Of a stretch of DNA of 64,000 nucleotides, positions 32,050 through 42,293 are shown piece after piece; the first letter of the stretch is position 1, and each line of letters begins with the position of its first letter. Below the pieces are notes generated by a model that worked only from the letters and a program-made list of their open reading frames with translations, did no database searches and was not told the DNA's origin. Position numbers and translations under genes: made by a program. The DNA is from Inmirania thermothiophila (GTDB taxonomy: Bacteria > Pseudomonadota > Gammaproteobacteria > DSM-100275). The stretch covers positions 722,726-786,725 of the forward strand of contig NZ_RJVI01000001.1 of assembly GCF_003751635.1 (NCBI RefSeq). The letters are read 5' to 3'.

Positions 32050-32727
32050 ATGGGGCAGAAGGTTCATCCCACGGGCATCCGCCTGGGCATCATCAAGGAC
32101 TGGAACTCGCGCTGGTACGCCGACCGGCGCACGTTCCCCGAGTACCTGAACACGGACCTGCGGGTGCGCGAGTTCCTGAAGAAGCGCCTGGCGCAGGCGT
32201 CGGTGAGCCGCATCCAGATCGACCGCCCGGCCAAGAGCGCCTACATCACCATCCACACCGCGCGGCCCGGCGTGGTGATCGGCAAGAAGGGCGAGGACAT
32301 CGAGCGGCTGCGCCAGGAGGTGGCGGCGCTGATGCGGGTGCCGGTGCAGATCCGCATCGCCGAGATCCGCAAGCCCGAGCTCGACGCGCAGCTCGTCGCC
32401 GAGAGCGTGGCCCAGCAGCTCGAGCGGCGGATCATGTTCCGTCGCGCCATGAAGCGGGCCGTGGGCAACGCCATGCGGCTCGGGGCCAAGGGCATCCGCA
32501 TCAACGTCGCCGGCCGCCTCAACGGCGCCGAGATCGCGCGCAGCGAGTGGTACCGCGAGGGGCGGGTGCCGCTGCACACCCTGCGCGCCGACATCGACTA
32601 CGGCTTCGCCGAGGCGCGCACCACCTACGGCGTGATCGGCGTCAAGGTGTGGATCTTCAAGGGCGAGGTCTTCGGCGACGAGCCCGCCGAGGAGCCGGCC
32701 GAGGCCAAGAAGGCGGCGAGCAAGTAA
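32050..32727 (+). CDS. rpsC: 30S ribosomal protein S3
   Basis: Forms the mRNA entry site with S4 and S5. The 225-residue protein starts [13 protein letters not shown], has the KH domain with the GxxG-like loop [14 protein letters not shown], and the C-terminal domain [27 protein letters not shown]. It ends in an acidic, alanine-rich tail ([12 protein letters not shown]). Confidence 0.98.
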   Translation: MGQKVHPTGIRLGIIKDWNSRWYADRRTFPEYLNTDLRVREFLKKRLAQASVSRIQIDRPAKSAYITIHTARPGVVIGKKGEDIERLRQEVAALMRVPVQIRIAEIRKPELDAQLVAESVAQQLERRIMFRRAMKRAVGNAMRLGAKGIRINVAGRLNGAEIARSEWYREGRVPLHTLRADIDYGFAEARTTYGVIGVKVWIFKGEVFGDEPAEEPAEAKKAASK

Positions 32728-32739
32728 GGGGGTGGGCCG

Positions 32740-33153
32740 ATGCTGCAGCCGAAAAGGACCAAGTTCCGCAAGCAGCAGAAGGGGCGCAACCGCGGCCTGG
32801 CCTGGCGCGGCGGGCGCGTCAGCTTCGGCGAGTACGGGCTCAAGGCGACGACCCGGGGGCGCATCACCGCGCGCCAGATCGAGGCCGCCCGCCGGGCGAT
32901 CACGCGCCACGTGCGCCGCGGCGGCAAGATCTGGATCCGGATCTTCCCCGATGTGCCGGTGACGCAGAAGCCGGTGGAGGTCCGCATGGGCAAGGGCAAG
33001 GGCAACGTCGAGTACTGGGTCGCCAAGGTCCAGCCGGGGACGATGCTCTACGAGATCGAGGGCGTTTCCGAGGAGGTGGCGCGCGAGGCCTTCCGCCGGG
33101 CGGCGGCGAAGCTTCCGGTGCAGACCACCTTCGTGACGAGGACGGTGCTCTGA
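32740..33153 (+). CDS. rplP: 50S ribosomal protein L16
   Basis: Contacts A-site tRNA and matures the peptidyl transferase region. The 137-residue protein starts [19 protein letters not shown], with [18 protein letters not shown] and [17 protein letters not shown] typical of the family. The stop overlaps the rpmC start as TGATG. Confidence 0.98.
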   Translation: MLQPKRTKFRKQQKGRNRGLAWRGGRVSFGEYGLKATTRGRITARQIEAARRAITRHVRRGGKIWIRIFPDVPVTQKPVEVRMGKGKGNVEYWVAKVQPGTMLYEIEGVSEEVAREAFRRAAAKLPVQTTFVTRTVL

Positions 33154-33350
33154 TGAAGGCGAGCGAGCTGCGGGAGAAGTCCGTCGAGGAGCTGCGCGAG
33201 GAGCTCTACGGGCTGCTGCGCGAGCAGTTCAACCTGCGCATGCAGCAGGGGTCGGGGCAGCAGCCGCGGCCGCATCTGTTCAAGAGGGTCCGGCGCGACA
33301 TCGCCCGGGTCAAGACCGTGCTGCGGGAGAAGACGGGTAGCGAGTCATGA
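33153..33350 (+). CDS. rpmC: 50S ribosomal protein L29
   Basis: Small two-helix protein next to the tunnel exit, beside L23. The 65 residues include [17 protein letters not shown] and [10 protein letters not shown], then the basic helix [15 protein letters not shown]. It overlaps rplP at its start and rpsQ at its end (ATGA), so three genes are coupled. Confidence 0.97.
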   Translation: MKASELREKSVEELREELYGLLREQFNLRMQQGSGQQPRPHLFKRVRRDIARVKTVLREKTGSES

Positions 33351-33625
33351 GCGAGGTGCACAACGGCGAGCGCCGGGCGCGGACCATCGTCGGCCGCGTC
33401 GTCAGCGACAAGATGGACAAGACGGTGACGGTGCTCATCGAGCGGCGCGTCAAGCACCCGCTGTACGGCAAGTACGTACGCCGCTCCACCAAGGTCTATG
33501 CCCACGACGAGGACAACGCCTGCCGTGAGGGCGACACCGTGCGCATCCAGGAGACGCGGCCGCTGTCGCGTCTGAAGCGCTGGCGCCTGGTGGAGATCGT
33601 CGAGCGGGCCGAGCGGCTGGACTGA
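33347..33625 (+). CDS. rpsQ: 30S ribosomal protein S17
   Basis: Early 16S rRNA-binding protein with an OB fold. The 92 residues contain [19 protein letters not shown] and the C-terminal [22 protein letters not shown]. It is the last gene of the S10 operon; the spc genes follow after 28 bases with no visible terminator. Confidence 0.98.
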   Translation: MSEVHNGERRARTIVGRVVSDKMDKTVTVLIERRVKHPLYGKYVRRSTKVYAHDEDNACREGDTVRIQETRPLSRLKRWRLVEIVERAERLD

Positions 33626-33653
33626 GCGGCGGCGACAAGAGGGACGCTAGGCC

Positions 33654-34022
33654 ATGATCCAGATGCAGACGATGCTGGACGTCGCGGACAACAGCGGCGC
33701 CCGCAAGGTGATGTGTATCAAGGTGCTCGGGGGGTCGAAGCGCCGCTACGCCGGCATCGGTGACATCATCAAGGTCACCGTGAAGGAGGCGATCCCGCGC
33801 GGCAAGGTCAAGAAGGGCGAGGTCTACAACGCGGTCGTGGTGCGCACCCGCAAGGGCGTGCGGCGGCCCGACGGGCAGGTCATCCGCTTCGACAGCAACG
33901 CGGCGGTGCTGCTCAACAACCAGCTGCAGCCGATCGGGACGCGCATCTTCGGCCCGGTCACGCGCGAGCTGCGCGGGGAGCGCTTCACGCGGATCATCTC
34001 CCTCGCCCCCGAGGTGCTCTGA
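33654..34022 (+). CDS. rplN: 50S ribosomal protein L14
   Basis: Forms an intersubunit bridge and is the docking site of the silencing factor RsfS, whose gene lies at 61272 in this window. The 122-residue protein starts [20 protein letters not shown] and ends [12 protein letters not shown], standard for the family. First gene of the spc operon. Confidence 0.99.
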   Translation: MIQMQTMLDVADNSGARKVMCIKVLGGSKRRYAGIGDIIKVTVKEAIPRGKVKKGEVYNAVVVRTRKGVRRPDGQVIRFDSNAAVLLNNQLQPIGTRIFGPVTRELRGERFTRIISLAPEVL

Positions 34023-34036
34023 GGCGGAGGCCGACG

Positions 34037-34354
34037 ATGCGGAAGATCAGGAAGGGCGACGAGGTCGTGGTGCTGGCGGGCAAGGACAAGGGCCGGCGGG
34101 GCGCGGTGCTGCGGGTGCTGCCCGACGATCGGGTGATCGTCGAGGGCGTCAACATGGTCAAGAAGCACGTCAAGCCCAACCCGCTGCGGGGCGAGCAGGG
34201 CGGCATCCTGGAGAAGGAGGCGCCGCTGCACGTCTCCAACGTGGCGCTGTACAACCCGCAGACCAAGAAGGCCGACCGCGTCGGCTTCAAGTTCCTCGAG
34301 GACGGCCGCAAGGTCCGCTACTTCAAGTCCACCGGCGAGGTGGTGGACGTCTGA
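34037..34354 (+). CDS. rplX: 50S ribosomal protein L24
   Basis: Assembly-initiator protein with a KOW motif ([22 protein letters not shown]). The 105-residue protein continues with [15 protein letters not shown] and [14 protein letters not shown], the usual family blocks. It lies 14 bases after rplN. Confidence 0.98.
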   Translation: MRKIRKGDEVVVLAGKDKGRRGAVLRVLPDDRVIVEGVNMVKKHVKPNPLRGEQGGILEKEAPLHVSNVALYNPQTKKADRVGFKFLEDGRKVRYFKSTGEVVDV

Positions 34355-34403
34355 GGGGCGGCGCGGCGAGGCAGCAAGACACACCGGGCCCGGAGCAGGG
34401 GAC

Positions 34404-34943
34404 ATGGCGAGGCTTCAGGAATACTACAAAGAGACCGTGGTGCCGCAGCTCATGGAGCGGTTCGGCTACCGTTCCGTGATGCAGGTGCCGCGGCTGGTGA
34501 AGATCACCCTCAACATGGGGGTGGGCGAGGCGGTCTCCGACCGCAAGGTGATCGAGCACGCCGTGGAGGACATGGCGCGCATCGCCGGGCAGAAGCCGGT
34601 GGTGACGCGGGCGCGCAAGTCGGTGGCGGGGTTCAAGGTCCGCCAGGGCTGGCCCATCGGCTGCAAGGTGACGCTGCGCCGGGAGCGGATGTACGAGTTC
34701 CTGGACCGGCTCATCAACATCGCCATCCCGCGCATCCGCGACTTCCGCGGCCTCAACCCGCGGGCCTTCGACGGGCGCGGCAACTACAGCCTCGGCGTGC
34801 GCGAGCAGATCATCTTCCCGGAGATCGACTACGACAAGATCGACGCCGTGCGGGGCATGGACATCACCATCACCACCTCGGCGCGCACCGACGAGGAGGC
34901 CCGTGCCCTGCTCGAGGCGTTCCGGTTCCCGTTTCGCAAGTGA
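34404..34943 (+). CDS. rplE: 50S ribosomal protein L5
   Basis: Binds 5S rRNA and contacts P-site tRNA. The 179-residue protein has [39 protein letters not shown] and [19 protein letters not shown]. In E. coli the S8 repressor acts on the mRNA near the start of this gene; no such site can be confirmed by eye. Confidence 0.98.
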   Translation: MARLQEYYKETVVPQLMERFGYRSVMQVPRLVKITLNMGVGEAVSDRKVIEHAVEDMARIAGQKPVVTRARKSVAGFKVRQGWPIGCKVTLRRERMYEFLDRLINIAIPRIRDFRGLNPRAFDGRGNYSLGVREQIIFPEIDYDKIDAVRGMDITITTSARTDEEARALLEAFRFPFRK

Positions 34944-34960
34944 GAGGTTGACGACAAGCC

Positions 34961-35266
34961 ATGGCCAAGAAGTCCGTCATCGCGCGCGAGGCCAAGCGGC
35001 AGCGGCTCGCGGAGCGCTACGCGCGCAAGCGCGCCGAGCTCAAGGCCGTCATCCGCGACCCGAAGACCGACGCCGAGCAGCGGCGCTGGGCCATCGAGCA
35101 GCTGCAGCGCATCCCGCGCAACGCCAGCCCCGTGCGGCTGCGTAACCGCTGCGGGCTGACCGGGCGTCCGCGCGGCTACTACCGCAAGTTCGGGCTCGCG
35201 CGGAACAAGCTGCGCGAGGCGGCGATGCGCGGTGACGTGCCGGGTCTCGTCAAGGCCAGCTGGTGA
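34961..35266 (+). CDS. rpsN: 30S ribosomal protein S14, zinc-free form
   Basis: Protein of the 30S head. The 101-residue protein is the long form without the CxxC zinc pairs of the 61-residue type; the only cysteine is in [18 protein letters not shown]. It opens [20 protein letters not shown]. Seventeen bases after rplE. Confidence 0.98.
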   Translation: MAKKSVIAREAKRQRLAERYARKRAELKAVIRDPKTDAEQRRWAIEQLQRIPRNASPVRLRNRCGLTGRPRGYYRKFGLARNKLREAAMRGDVPGLVKASW

Positions 35267-35300
35267 GCACGTCGGCCCAGGACAGCGGAGCCTTCAAACC

Positions 35301-35696
35301 ATGAGCATGAGCGATCCCATCGCCGACTTCCTGACCCGGATCCGCAACGGCCAGCGGGCCCGCAAGCGCGAGGTGCGCGCGCCGGCCTCGAAGCTGAAGG
35401 AGGCCATCGCCCGGGTTCTCCACGAGGAGGGCTACATCGCCGGCTACCGCCGCGAAGAGGCGGACGGCAAGCCGGTGCTGGTCGTGGAGCTCAAGTACTT
35501 CCAGGGGCGCCCCGTGATCGAGCGCATCGAGCGGGCGAGCAAGCCGGGCCTGCGGGTGTACCGGGGCAAGGACGAGCTGCCCAAGGTCCTCGGCGGCCTC
35601 GGCATCGCCGTGGTCTCGACCTCGAAGGGCGTCATGTCGGACCGTGCCGCGCGCCGCATCGGCGAGGGCGGCGAGGTCCTGTGCTACGTGGCCTGA
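35301..35696 (+). CDS. rpsH: 30S ribosomal protein S8
   Basis: Central-domain 16S rRNA-binding protein and the spc-operon translational repressor in E. coli. The protein is 131 residues, starting [21 protein letters not shown] at 35301 is favoured over 35307 because GGAG lies ten bases upstream of it. The C-terminal rRNA-binding motif [20 protein letters not shown] is intact. Confidence 0.98.
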   Translation: MSMSDPIADFLTRIRNGQRARKREVRAPASKLKEAIARVLHEEGYIAGYRREEADGKPVLVVELKYFQGRPVIERIERASKPGLRVYRGKDELPKVLGGLGIAVVSTSKGVMSDRAARRIGEGGEVLCYVA

Positions 35697-35707
35697 GGGG
35701 GTCGGCG

Positions 35708-36241
35708 ATGTCGAGGGTGGCGAAGAGTCCGGTCCAGATCCCGAAGGGCGTCGAGGTCACGCTCGCCGAAGGCGAGGTGGCGGTCAAGGGGCCGAAGGGC
35801 GAGCTGCGCTGGCGGGTGCACGAGGCCGTGGAGGTGAGCATCGGCGACGGCGAGGTGCGCTTCGCCGCGCGCAACGGGCACCCGCAGGGCTGGGCCCTGG
35901 CGGGGACCACGCGGGCCCTGGTCGCGAACATGGTGCGGGGGGTGAGCGAGGGCTTCGAGCGGCGCCTGCAGCTCGTCGGTGTGGGCTACCGCGCCCAGGC
36001 CCAGGGCAAGGTGCTGAACCTCACCCTGGGCTTCTCGCATCCGGTTGCGTTCGCGGTGCCGGAGGGGATCACCATCGAGACCCCGAGCCCGACCGAGATC
36101 GTGGTGCGGGGGGTGGACAAGCAGCAGGTGGGGCAGGTGGCGGCGCGGATCCGCGCCTACCGGCCGCCGGAGCCGTACAAGGGCAAGGGCATCCGCTACG
36201 CGGACGAGGTCATCGTCCGCAAGGAAGCGAAGAAGAAGTAG
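35708..36241 (+). CDS. rplF: 50S ribosomal protein L6
   Basis: Two-domain protein at the base of the stalk. The 177-residue protein starts [17 protein letters not shown], with [15 protein letters not shown] in the middle and the C-terminal signature [19 protein letters not shown] at 35708 follows rpsH by 11 bases. Confidence 0.98.
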   Translation: MSRVAKSPVQIPKGVEVTLAEGEVAVKGPKGELRWRVHEAVEVSIGDGEVRFAARNGHPQGWALAGTTRALVANMVRGVSEGFERRLQLVGVGYRAQAQGKVLNLTLGFSHPVAFAVPEGITIETPSPTEIVVRGVDKQQVGQVAARIRAYRPPEPYKGKGIRYADEVIVRKEAKKK

Positions 36242-36254
36242 GGTGGTATTCGGG

Positions 36255-36608
36255 ATGGACAAGAAGGCTGCTCGCATGCGCCGTGCGCGCCGCACCCGGA
36301 TGAAGATCCGGGAGCTGGGCGTCTATCGGCTGACCGTCCATCGCACGCCGCGGCACATCTATGCCCAGGTGATCGCGCCCACGGGCGGGGAGGTGGTGGC
36401 CGCCGCCTCGACGCTGCAGAAGGAGGTGCGCGAGGGACTTGCCGGCACCGGCAACGTCGAGGCCGCCCGCGCGGTCGGGCGCGCGGTGGCCGAGCGGGCG
36501 AAGGCCAAGGGGATCACCCGGGTCGCCTTCGACCGCTCCGGCTTCAAGTACCACGGCCGGGTGAAGGCGCTGGCCGAGGCCGCGCGCGAGGCCGGCCTCG
36601 AGTTCTGA
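36255..36608 (+). CDS. rplR: 50S ribosomal protein L18
   Basis: Binds 5S rRNA together with L5 and L25. The 117-residue protein has a basic N-terminus ([20 protein letters not shown]), [13 protein letters not shown] and the C-terminal [23 protein letters not shown] (read in two overlapping blocks). The family N-terminus supports ATG at 36255. Confidence 0.98.
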   Translation: MDKKAARMRRARRTRMKIRELGVYRLTVHRTPRHIYAQVIAPTGGEVVAAASTLQKEVREGLAGTGNVEAARAVGRAVAERAKAKGITRVAFDRSGFKYHGRVKALAEAAREAGLEF

Positions 36609-36627
36609 ACACGGCGGGGAGCGCAAG

Positions 36628-37131
36628 ATGGCGAGGACGGAGATGGAGCGCGACGACGGGCTGCGCGAGAAGCTGATCGCGATCAACCGCGTCGCCAAGG
36701 TGGTCAAGGGCGGGCGCCAGTTCGGCTTCACCGCGCTCACCGTGGTCGGCGACGGCGCCGGGCGCGTGGGCTTCGGCCTCGGCAAGGCGCGCGAGGTGCC
36801 GGTGGCGATCCAGAAGGCGATGGAGAAGGCGCGCCGCAACATGGTCACGGTGCGCCTCAACGGCACCACGCTGCAGCACCCGGTGGAGGCCGAGCACGGC
36901 GCCTCCAAGGTGTTCATGCAGCCGGCCTCGAAGGGTACCGGCATCATCGCCGGCGGCGCCATGCGCGCGGTGTTCGAGGTGCTCGGGGTGCAGGACGTGC
37001 TCGCCAAGAGCATCGGCTCGCGCAACCCCATCAACGTCGTGCGCGCCACGGTCAAGGGCCTCGCCGAGATGGTGGATCCCGAGTACGTGGCCGCCAAGCG
37101 GGGCAAGCCGGTCAAGGAGATCTTGGAGTGA
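36628..37131 (+). CDS. rpsE: 30S ribosomal protein S5
   Basis: Works with S4 in decoding fidelity and lines the mRNA entry tunnel. The 167-residue protein has [40 protein letters not shown] and the C-terminal region [13 protein letters not shown]. Its stop lies just before rpmD. Confidence 0.98.
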   Translation: MARTEMERDDGLREKLIAINRVAKVVKGGRQFGFTALTVVGDGAGRVGFGLGKAREVPVAIQKAMEKARRNMVTVRLNGTTLQHPVEAEHGASKVFMQPASKGTGIIAGGAMRAVFEVLGVQDVLAKSIGSRNPINVVRATVKGLAEMVDPEYVAAKRGKPVKEILE

Positions 37132-37136
37132 GCGCC

Positions 37137-37325
37137 ATGGCCGAGGGGAAGAAGCTTCGCGTCACCCTGGTGCGCAGCCGCTACGGGCGCATCCCCAAGC
37201 ATCGGGCCTGCATCGCCGGGCTGGGGCTGCGGCGCATGCACCAGACGGTGGAGCTGGAGGACACCCCGGCGATCCGGGGCATGATCCGGAAGGTGGCCTA
37301 CCTTCTCAAGGTGGAGGAGGTCTGA
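37137..37325 (+). CDS. rpmD: 50S ribosomal protein L30
   Basis: Small late-assembly protein of the large subunit. From ATG at 37137 it is 62 residues (E. coli 59): [18 protein letters not shown], then [23 protein letters not shown] eight bases upstream favours this ATG. A GTG at 37128, overlapping the rpsE stop as GTGA, would add three residues. Confidence 0.95.
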   Translation: MAEGKKLRVTLVRSRYGRIPKHRACIAGLGLRRMHQTVELEDTPAIRGMIRKVAYLLKVEEV

Positions 37326-37327
37326 CG

Positions 37328-37762
37328 ATGCGACTGAACACCCTGCAGCCGGCCCCCGGGAGCCGCCCCGGGCGCAAGCGCGTCGGACGCGGCATCGGCT
37401 CGGGCTGGGGCAAGACCTGCGGCAAGGGCCACAAGGGGCAGAAGGCGCGCGCCGGCGGGCTCGGCAAGGTCGGGTTCGAGGGCGGCCAGATGCCGCTGCA
37501 GCGCCGCCTGCCGAAGGTGGGCTTCCGCTCGCGCAAGGCCCGCTACTGGGCCGAGGTGCGGCTCGCCGACCTCGCCCGCGTGGAGGGCGAGGTGGTGGAT
37601 CTGGCGGCCCTGCGCAAGGCGCGGCTGGTGCCGGGGCGCACGAAGTGGGTCAAGGTCGTCGCCACCGGGGAGCTCGCCCGGCCGGTGACGGTCAAGGGGC
37701 TCGCGGTGACCCGCGGGGCGCGGGCCGCGATCGAGGCCGCGGGCGGCCGCATCGAGGACTGA
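37328..37762 (+). CDS. rplO: 50S ribosomal protein L15
   Basis: Large-subunit assembly protein with a long basic extension. The 144-residue protein starts [20 protein letters not shown], then [13 protein letters not shown] and [18 protein letters not shown]. Two bases after rpmD and four before secY. Confidence 0.98.
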   Translation: MRLNTLQPAPGSRPGRKRVGRGIGSGWGKTCGKGHKGQKARAGGLGKVGFEGGQMPLQRRLPKVGFRSRKARYWAEVRLADLARVEGEVVDLAALRKARLVPGRTKWVKVVATGELARPVTVKGLAVTRGARAAIEAAGGRIED

Positions 37763-37766
37763 GGCG

Positions 37767-39119
37767 ATGGCGCGCGCCGGCAGCCGGGGGGCGGGTCTGG
37801 GCGATCTCGGGCGCATCACCGAGCTGCGCCAGCGCCTGCTCTTCGTCCTCGGCGCGCTCGTGGTCTACCGCATCGGCACCCACATCCCGGTGCCCGGGAT
37901 CGACCCGCAGGCGCTGGCGGCGCTCTTCGACCAGCAGCGCGGCACCATCCTCGACATGTTCAACATGTTCTCCGGGGGGGCGCTGCAGCGGCTGACCATC
38001 TTCGCCCTCGGCGTCATGCCCTACATCTCGGCCTCCATCATCCTGCAGCTGCTCACGGTGGTGGTGCCGACGCTGGAGCGGCTCAAGAAGGAGGGCGAGG
38101 CCGGACGGCGCAAGATCACCCAGTACACCCGCTACGCCACCCTGGGGCTCGCCACGTTCCAGGCCATCGGGGTCGCGATTGCGTTGCAGAACCAGAGCGT
38201 CGGCGGCCAGTCCATCGTCATCAATCCGGGCTTCGGCTTCGTCTTCACCGCCACCATCAGCCTCGTCACCGGGACCATGTTCCTCATGTGGCTCGGCGAG
38301 CAGGTCACCGAGCGCGGGGTCGGCAACGGCATCTCCCTCATCATCTTCGCCGGCATCGTGGCGGGCCTGCCGCGCGCCATCGGCGGCACGCTGGAGCTCG
38401 GGCGCACCGGCGAGCTGGGGCCGGGCGCGATCCTGGCGCTGTTCGTGCTCGCGGTGGCGGTGACGGCCTTCGTGGTCTTCATGGAGCGGGCGCAGCGGCG
38501 CATCCCGGTCAACTACGCGCGGCGCCAGCAGGGGCGCAGGGTCTACGCCGGGCAGTCGAGCCACCTGCCGCTCAAGATCAACATGGCCGGCGTCATCCCG
38601 CCCATCTTCGCCTCCAGCATCATCCTCTTCCCGGCGACCCTGGGAAGCTGGTTCGGCAGCACCGAGGGCATGGGCTGGCTGCGCGACCTCAGCGCCACCC
38701 TCTCGCCCGGGCAGCCGCTCTACATCCTCGCCTACTCGGTGGCCATCATCTTCTTCTGCTTCTTCTACACCGCGCTCGTCTTCAACAGCAAGGAGACGGC
38801 GGAGAACCTCAAGAAGTCCGGCGCCTTCATCCCGGGCATCCGCCCGGGCCAGCAGACGGCCCGCTACATCGACGAGGTGATGACGCGGCTGACGCTGGTG
38901 GGGGCCCTCTACATCACCGCGGTGAGCCTGCTGCCGGAGTTCCTGATCCTCTACTGGAACGTGCCGTTCTACTTCGGCGGCACCTCGCTGCTCATCATCG
39001 TCGTGGTGGTGATGGACTTCATGGCCCAGGTGCAGGCCCACCTCGTCTCGCACCAGTACGACAGCCTCATGCGCAAGGCCAACCTCAAGGGCCACGGCCG
39101 CGCCGGCGTCGTGCGCTGA
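37767..39119 (+). CDS. secY: Preprotein translocase channel SecY
   Basis: The ten-helix inner-membrane pore of the Sec system. The 450-residue protein has the plug region after IPVPGID, the helix [23 protein letters not shown], and the SecY signature [14 protein letters not shown]. Hydrophobic stretches are spaced as in E. coli SecY (443). Its partner SecE is encoded at 12334. It is in its classic place at the end of spc. Confidence 0.98.
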   Translation: MARAGSRGAGLGDLGRITELRQRLLFVLGALVVYRIGTHIPVPGIDPQALAALFDQQRGTILDMFNMFSGGALQRLTIFALGVMPYISASIILQLLTVVVPTLERLKKEGEAGRRKITQYTRYATLGLATFQAIGVAIALQNQSVGGQSIVINPGFGFVFTATISLVTGTMFLMWLGEQVTERGVGNGISLIIFAGIVAGLPRAIGGTLELGRTGELGPGAILALFVLAVAVTAFVVFMERAQRRIPVNYARRQQGRRVYAGQSSHLPLKINMAGVIPPIFASSIILFPATLGSWFGSTEGMGWLRDLSATLSPGQPLYILAYSVAIIFFCFFYTALVFNSKETAENLKKSGAFIPGIRPGQQTARYIDEVMTRLTLVGALYITAVSLLPEFLILYWNVPFYFGGTSLLIIVVVVMDFMAQVQAHLVSHQYDSLMRKANLKGHGRAGVVR

Positions 39120-39159
39120 GGCGGGAACATCCCGTAGACATTCTCGAGGGGACAGAGCA

Positions 39160-39273
39160 ATGAAGGTTCAGGCATCGGTGAAGCGGATCTGCCGCCACTG
39201 CAAGATCATCCGGCGCCACGGCAGCGTGCGGGTCATCTGCAAGGAAAAGCGGCACAAGCAGCGCCAGGGCTGA
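39160..39273 (+). CDS. rpmJ: 50S ribosomal protein L36, zinc-binding form
   Basis: A 37-residue protein, [20 protein letters not shown] onward, with the CxxC...C....H zinc ligand set ([13 protein letters not shown]) of the C+ form. It binds 23S rRNA late in assembly. GAGGGGACAG precedes the ATG. It lies between secY and rpsM as in most gammaproteobacteria. Confidence 0.97.
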   Translation: MKVQASVKRICRHCKIIRRHGSVRVICKEKRHKQRQG

Positions 39274-39281
39274 GCGCACGG

Positions 39282-39310
39282 TTGATTTGACGCCGCGGGC
39301 GCGCTACGAT
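39282..39310 (+). promoter_or_regulatory. Sigma-70 type promoter of the alpha operon
   Basis: TTGATT (39282-39287), a 17-base spacer and TACGAT (39305-39310) lie in the 84-base gap between rpmJ and rpsM. The start point would be about 40 bases before rpsM. It would allow rpsM-rpsK-rpsD-rpoA-rplQ to be expressed apart from the S10-spc genes. Confidence 0.55.
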
Positions 39311-39357
39311 TCCGCGCTTTCCCGCGACCGGGGCGTTTCCCAGGGGGTAGGATTCCT

Positions 39358-39720
39358 ATGGCACGAATCGCCGGTGTCAACATACCGGATCGCAAGCATA
39401 CCGTCATCGCCTTGACCTACATCTACGGGATCGGGCGCACGCGGGCGCGCAGGATCTGCGAGGCCGCCGGGGTGCGGCCCGACGTCAAGGTGCGCGAGCT
39501 GACCGAGGAGGAGCTCGACCGCCTGCGCGCCGAGGTGGGCAAGTACCAGGTCGAGGGCGATCTGCGCCGGGAGGTGGCCATGAGCATCAAGCGGCTCATG
39601 GACCTCGGCTGCTACCGCGGCCTGCGCCACCGCCGCGGGCTGCCGGTGCGCGGCCAGCGCACGAGGACCAACGCGCGCACGCGGAAGGGGCCGCGGCGCG
39701 CCATCGGCGCCAAGCGCTGA
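39358..39720 (+). CDS. rpsM: 30S ribosomal protein S13
   Basis: Forms bridges from the 30S head to the large subunit and contacts P-site tRNA through its C-terminal tail. The 120-residue protein starts [20 protein letters not shown], then [12 protein letters not shown] and the basic tail [20 protein letters not shown]. First gene of the alpha operon. Confidence 0.98.
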   Translation: MARIAGVNIPDRKHTVIALTYIYGIGRTRARRICEAAGVRPDVKVRELTEEELDRLRAEVGKYQVEGDLRREVAMSIKRLMDLGCYRGLRHRRGLPVRGQRTRTNARTRKGPRRAIGAKR

Positions 39721-39737
39721 TCGGTTGGGAGAGGGAC

Positions 39738-40127
39738 ATGGCCAAGCCGAGCGGACGTACCCGCAAGAAGGTCAAGAAGAGCGTCGCCGACGCGATCGCG
39801 CACGTGCACGCCTCGTTCAACAACACCATCGTCACCATCACCGACCGCCAGGGCAACACGCTGACCTGGGCGTCGGCGGGGGCGGCGGGCTTCAAGGGCT
39901 CGCGCAAGAGCACGCCCTTCGCGGCGCAGACCGCGGCCGAGAAGGCGGGCAACGCGGCGCGCGAGTACGGCGTGCGCAACCTGGAGGTGCGCGTGCGCGG
40001 GCCGGGTCCCGGGCGCGAGAGCGCCGTGCGGGCGCTGAACGCGCTGGGCTTCCGCATCACCAGCATCGCCGACGTCACGCCGATCCCGCACAACGGGTGC
40101 CGGCCCCCAAAGAAGCGCCGCGTCTAG
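39738..40127 (+). CDS. rpsK: 30S ribosomal protein S11
   Basis: Platform protein near the mRNA exit. The 129-residue protein has [20 protein letters not shown] and [18 protein letters not shown], then the C-terminal [17 protein letters not shown], all standard. Confidence 0.98.
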   Translation: MAKPSGRTRKKVKKSVADAIAHVHASFNNTIVTITDRQGNTLTWASAGAAGFKGSRKSTPFAAQTAAEKAGNAAREYGVRNLEVRVRGPGPGRESAVRALNALGFRITSIADVTPIPHNGCRPPKKRRV

Positions 40128-40142
40128 CAGCGGAGGACGGAA

Positions 40143-40769
40143 GTGGCCAAGTACATCGGACCGAAGTGCAGGCTCTGCCGCCGCGAGGGCGGCAAGCTCT
40201 TCCTCAAGGGGGAGAAGTGCTACACCAGCAAGTGCCCGGTGGAGAGCCGCAACTACCCGCCGGGCCAGCACGGCCAGCGGCGCGGCCGCCCCACCGACTA
40301 CGCCCTGCAGCTGCGTGAGAAGCAGAAGCTGCGGCGTATCTACGGCGTCCTGGAGCGGCAGTTCCGCAACTACTACAAGGAGGCCTCGCGGCGCAAGGGC
40401 AACACCGGCGAGGCGCTGCTGCAGCTGCTCGAGCGCCGCCTCGACAACGTCGTCTATCGCATGGGGTTCGCGAGTTCGCGCGCCGAGGCGCGCCAGCTTG
40501 TGCGGCACAACGCCGTCAGCGTCAACGGCCGCAAGGTGAACATCCCCTCCTACCAGGTGCGGCCCAACGACGTGGTCGCGGTGCGCGAGGGGGCGCGCAA
40601 CCAGATGCGCATCCGCGCCGCCATGGAGCTCGCGCAGCAGCGCGGGATCCCGGACTGGGTCGAGGTGGACGCCGACAAGCTCGAGGGCGTCTTCAAGGCC
40701 GTGCCGGAGCGGGCCGACCTGCCGCAGGACCTCAACGAGGCGCTGGTGGTCGAGCTCTACTCCAAGTAA
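40143..40769 (+). CDS. rpsD: 30S ribosomal protein S4
   Basis: 16S rRNA assembly initiator and the alpha-operon translational repressor in E. coli. The 208-residue protein starts [20 protein letters not shown], has a cysteine-bearing N-terminus and the S4 RNA-binding domain [20 protein letters not shown]. The start codon is GTG at 40143. Confidence 0.98.
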   Translation: MAKYIGPKCRLCRREGGKLFLKGEKCYTSKCPVESRNYPPGQHGQRRGRPTDYALQLREKQKLRRIYGVLERQFRNYYKEASRRKGNTGEALLQLLERRLDNVVYRMGFASSRAEARQLVRHNAVSVNGRKVNIPSYQVRPNDVVAVREGARNQMRIRAAMELAQQRGIPDWVEVDADKLEGVFKAVPERADLPQDLNEALVVELYSK

Positions 40770-40809
40770 TGCCTGAGGCCGGCGGGCGCCGGCCGGGAGA
40801 GGAACACGC

Positions 40810-41826
40810 ATGGCAGCTCTGGCAGAACTTCTCAAGCCGCGCACCGTGAGCGTGCAGGCCGTCGACGGGCGGCAGGCGCGGGTGGTCATCGAGCCCCTGG
40901 AGCGGGGCTTCGGTCACACCCTGGGCAATGCGCTGCGGCGCGTGCTGCTCTCGTCCATGCCCGGGGCGGCGGTGGTGGAGGCCGAGATCGAGGGCGTGCT
41001 CCACGAGTACACCACCATCGAGGGGGTGCAGGAGGACGTGCTCGAGATCCTGCTCAACCTCAAGCAGTTGGCCATCCGCATGCATGCACGCGACGAGGCG
41101 GTGCTGCGCCTGAGCAAGAAGGGTCCGGGGCCCGTCACCGCCGGCGACATCCAGCTCGACCACGACGTAGAGGTGGTCAATCCCGAGCTGGAGATCGCGC
41201 ACCTGACCAAGGCCGGCGAGCTCAACATGACCCTCTACGTGGCGCGCGGGCGCGGCTACCAGCCGGCCACCGCCCGTCGGGGTGGCGAGGAGGAGGGGGA
41301 CCGTCCCATCGGGCGGCTCCAGCTCGACGCCAGCTTCAGCCCGGTGCGGCGGGTGGCCTACCGGGTCGAGGCCGCGCGCGTGGAGCAACGCACCGATCTC
41401 GACCGCCTCGTCCTCGAGATCGAGACCAACGGCACCATCGACGCCGAGGAGGCGGTGCGGGAGGCGGCCCGGATCCTGCGCGATCAGCTGAGCGTCTTCG
41501 TGGCGCTGGAGGGCGGTGCGGCGGCCGCCGCCGAGAAGGCGAAGCCGCAGCCGCAGATCGACCCCATCCTCCTGCGCCCGGTGGACGATCTGGAGCTCAC
41601 GGTGCGCTCGGCCAACTGCCTCAAGGCCGAGAACATCCGCTACATCGGCGACCTCATCCAGAAGACCGAGGTGGAGCTGCTCAAGACCCCGAACCTGGGC
41701 AAGAAGTCGCTCACCGAGATCAAGGACGTGCTGGCCTCCAAGGGACTCTCCCTGGGCATGAAGCTGGAGAACTGGCCGCCGCCGGGGCTGAAGCGCGACG
41801 ACGAGACGGGCCCCGGCGGGGTGTGA
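40810..41826 (+). CDS. rpoA: RNA polymerase alpha subunit
   Basis: The alpha dimer starts polymerase assembly; its C-terminal domain binds UP elements and activators. The protein is 338 residues. The N-terminal domain has [20 protein letters not shown], and the C-terminal domain has [20 protein letters not shown] and [19 protein letters not shown]. Forty bases after rpsD, 19 before rplQ. Confidence 0.99.
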   Translation: MAALAELLKPRTVSVQAVDGRQARVVIEPLERGFGHTLGNALRRVLLSSMPGAAVVEAEIEGVLHEYTTIEGVQEDVLEILLNLKQLAIRMHARDEAVLRLSKKGPGPVTAGDIQLDHDVEVVNPELEIAHLTKAGELNMTLYVARGRGYQPATARRGGEEEGDRPIGRLQLDASFSPVRRVAYRVEAARVEQRTDLDRLVLEIETNGTIDAEEAVREAARILRDQLSVFVALEGGAAAAAEKAKPQPQIDPILLRPVDDLELTVRSANCLKAENIRYIGDLIQKTEVELLKTPNLGKKSLTEIKDVLASKGLSLGMKLENWPPPGLKRDDETGPGGV

Positions 41827-41845
41827 CGGAGGGGGAGATAGCGAG

Positions 41846-42226
41846 ATGCGTCATCGCAAAGCCGGCCGGAAACTCAACCGCACGAGCAGCCATCGCAAGG
41901 CCATGTTCCGCAACATGGCGGCCTCGCTCCTGCGGCACGAGGTGATCCGCACCACCCTGCCCAAGGCGAAGGAGCTGCGGCGCGTGGCCGAGCCGCTCAT
42001 CACCCTGGCCAAGCGCGACAGCGTCGCCAACCGCCGCCTGGCCTTCACGCGGCTGCGCGACCGCGAGGTGGTGACGAAGCTCTTCAACGAGCTGGGTCCC
42101 CGCTACCGGGAGCGCCCGGGCGGCTACCTGCGCATCCTCAAGTGCGGCTACCGCCCCGGCGACAGCGCGCCCATGGCCATCGTGGAGCTGGTGGACCGGC
42201 CCGTGGCCGAGGCCGCGGCCGACTGA
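41846..42226 (+). CDS. rplQ: 50S ribosomal protein L17
   Basis: Large-subunit protein near the tunnel exit. The 126-residue protein starts [20 protein letters not shown] and has [20 protein letters not shown]. It closes the alpha operon and is followed by a strong terminator hairpin. Confidence 0.98.
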   Translation: MRHRKAGRKLNRTSSHRKAMFRNMAASLLRHEVIRTTLPKAKELRRVAEPLITLAKRDSVANRRLAFTRLRDREVVTKLFNELGPRYRERPGGYLRILKCGYRPGDSAPMAIVELVDRPVAEAAAD

Positions 42227-42250
42227 GTCCGCCCGCCGCGGGCCGCAGGC

Positions 42251-42276
42251 GGGGCCGGGGCGCATGCTCCGGCCCC
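42251..42276 (+). terminator. Terminator hairpin after the alpha operon
   Basis: GGGGCCGGGGC pairs with GCTCCGGCCCC (11 bp, one G-T pair) around a GCAT loop, 25 bases after rplQ. There is no U-run. It ends the roughly 31.6-kb block of plus-strand expression genes. Confidence 0.7.
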
Positions 42277-42293
42277 GCGCGCGTCAGGACCCC

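Noticed and set aside
39287-39292. TTGACG as the -35 of the alpha operon promoter
   Set aside because: Only 12 bases from TACGAT. The overlapping TTGATT five bases earlier gives the normal 17-base spacing.
42264-42293. Earlier ATG for the SAM hydrolase-family gene
   Set aside because: It lies inside the alpha-operon terminator hairpin, and the extra residues do not match the family, which begins at MILLFTDFG.
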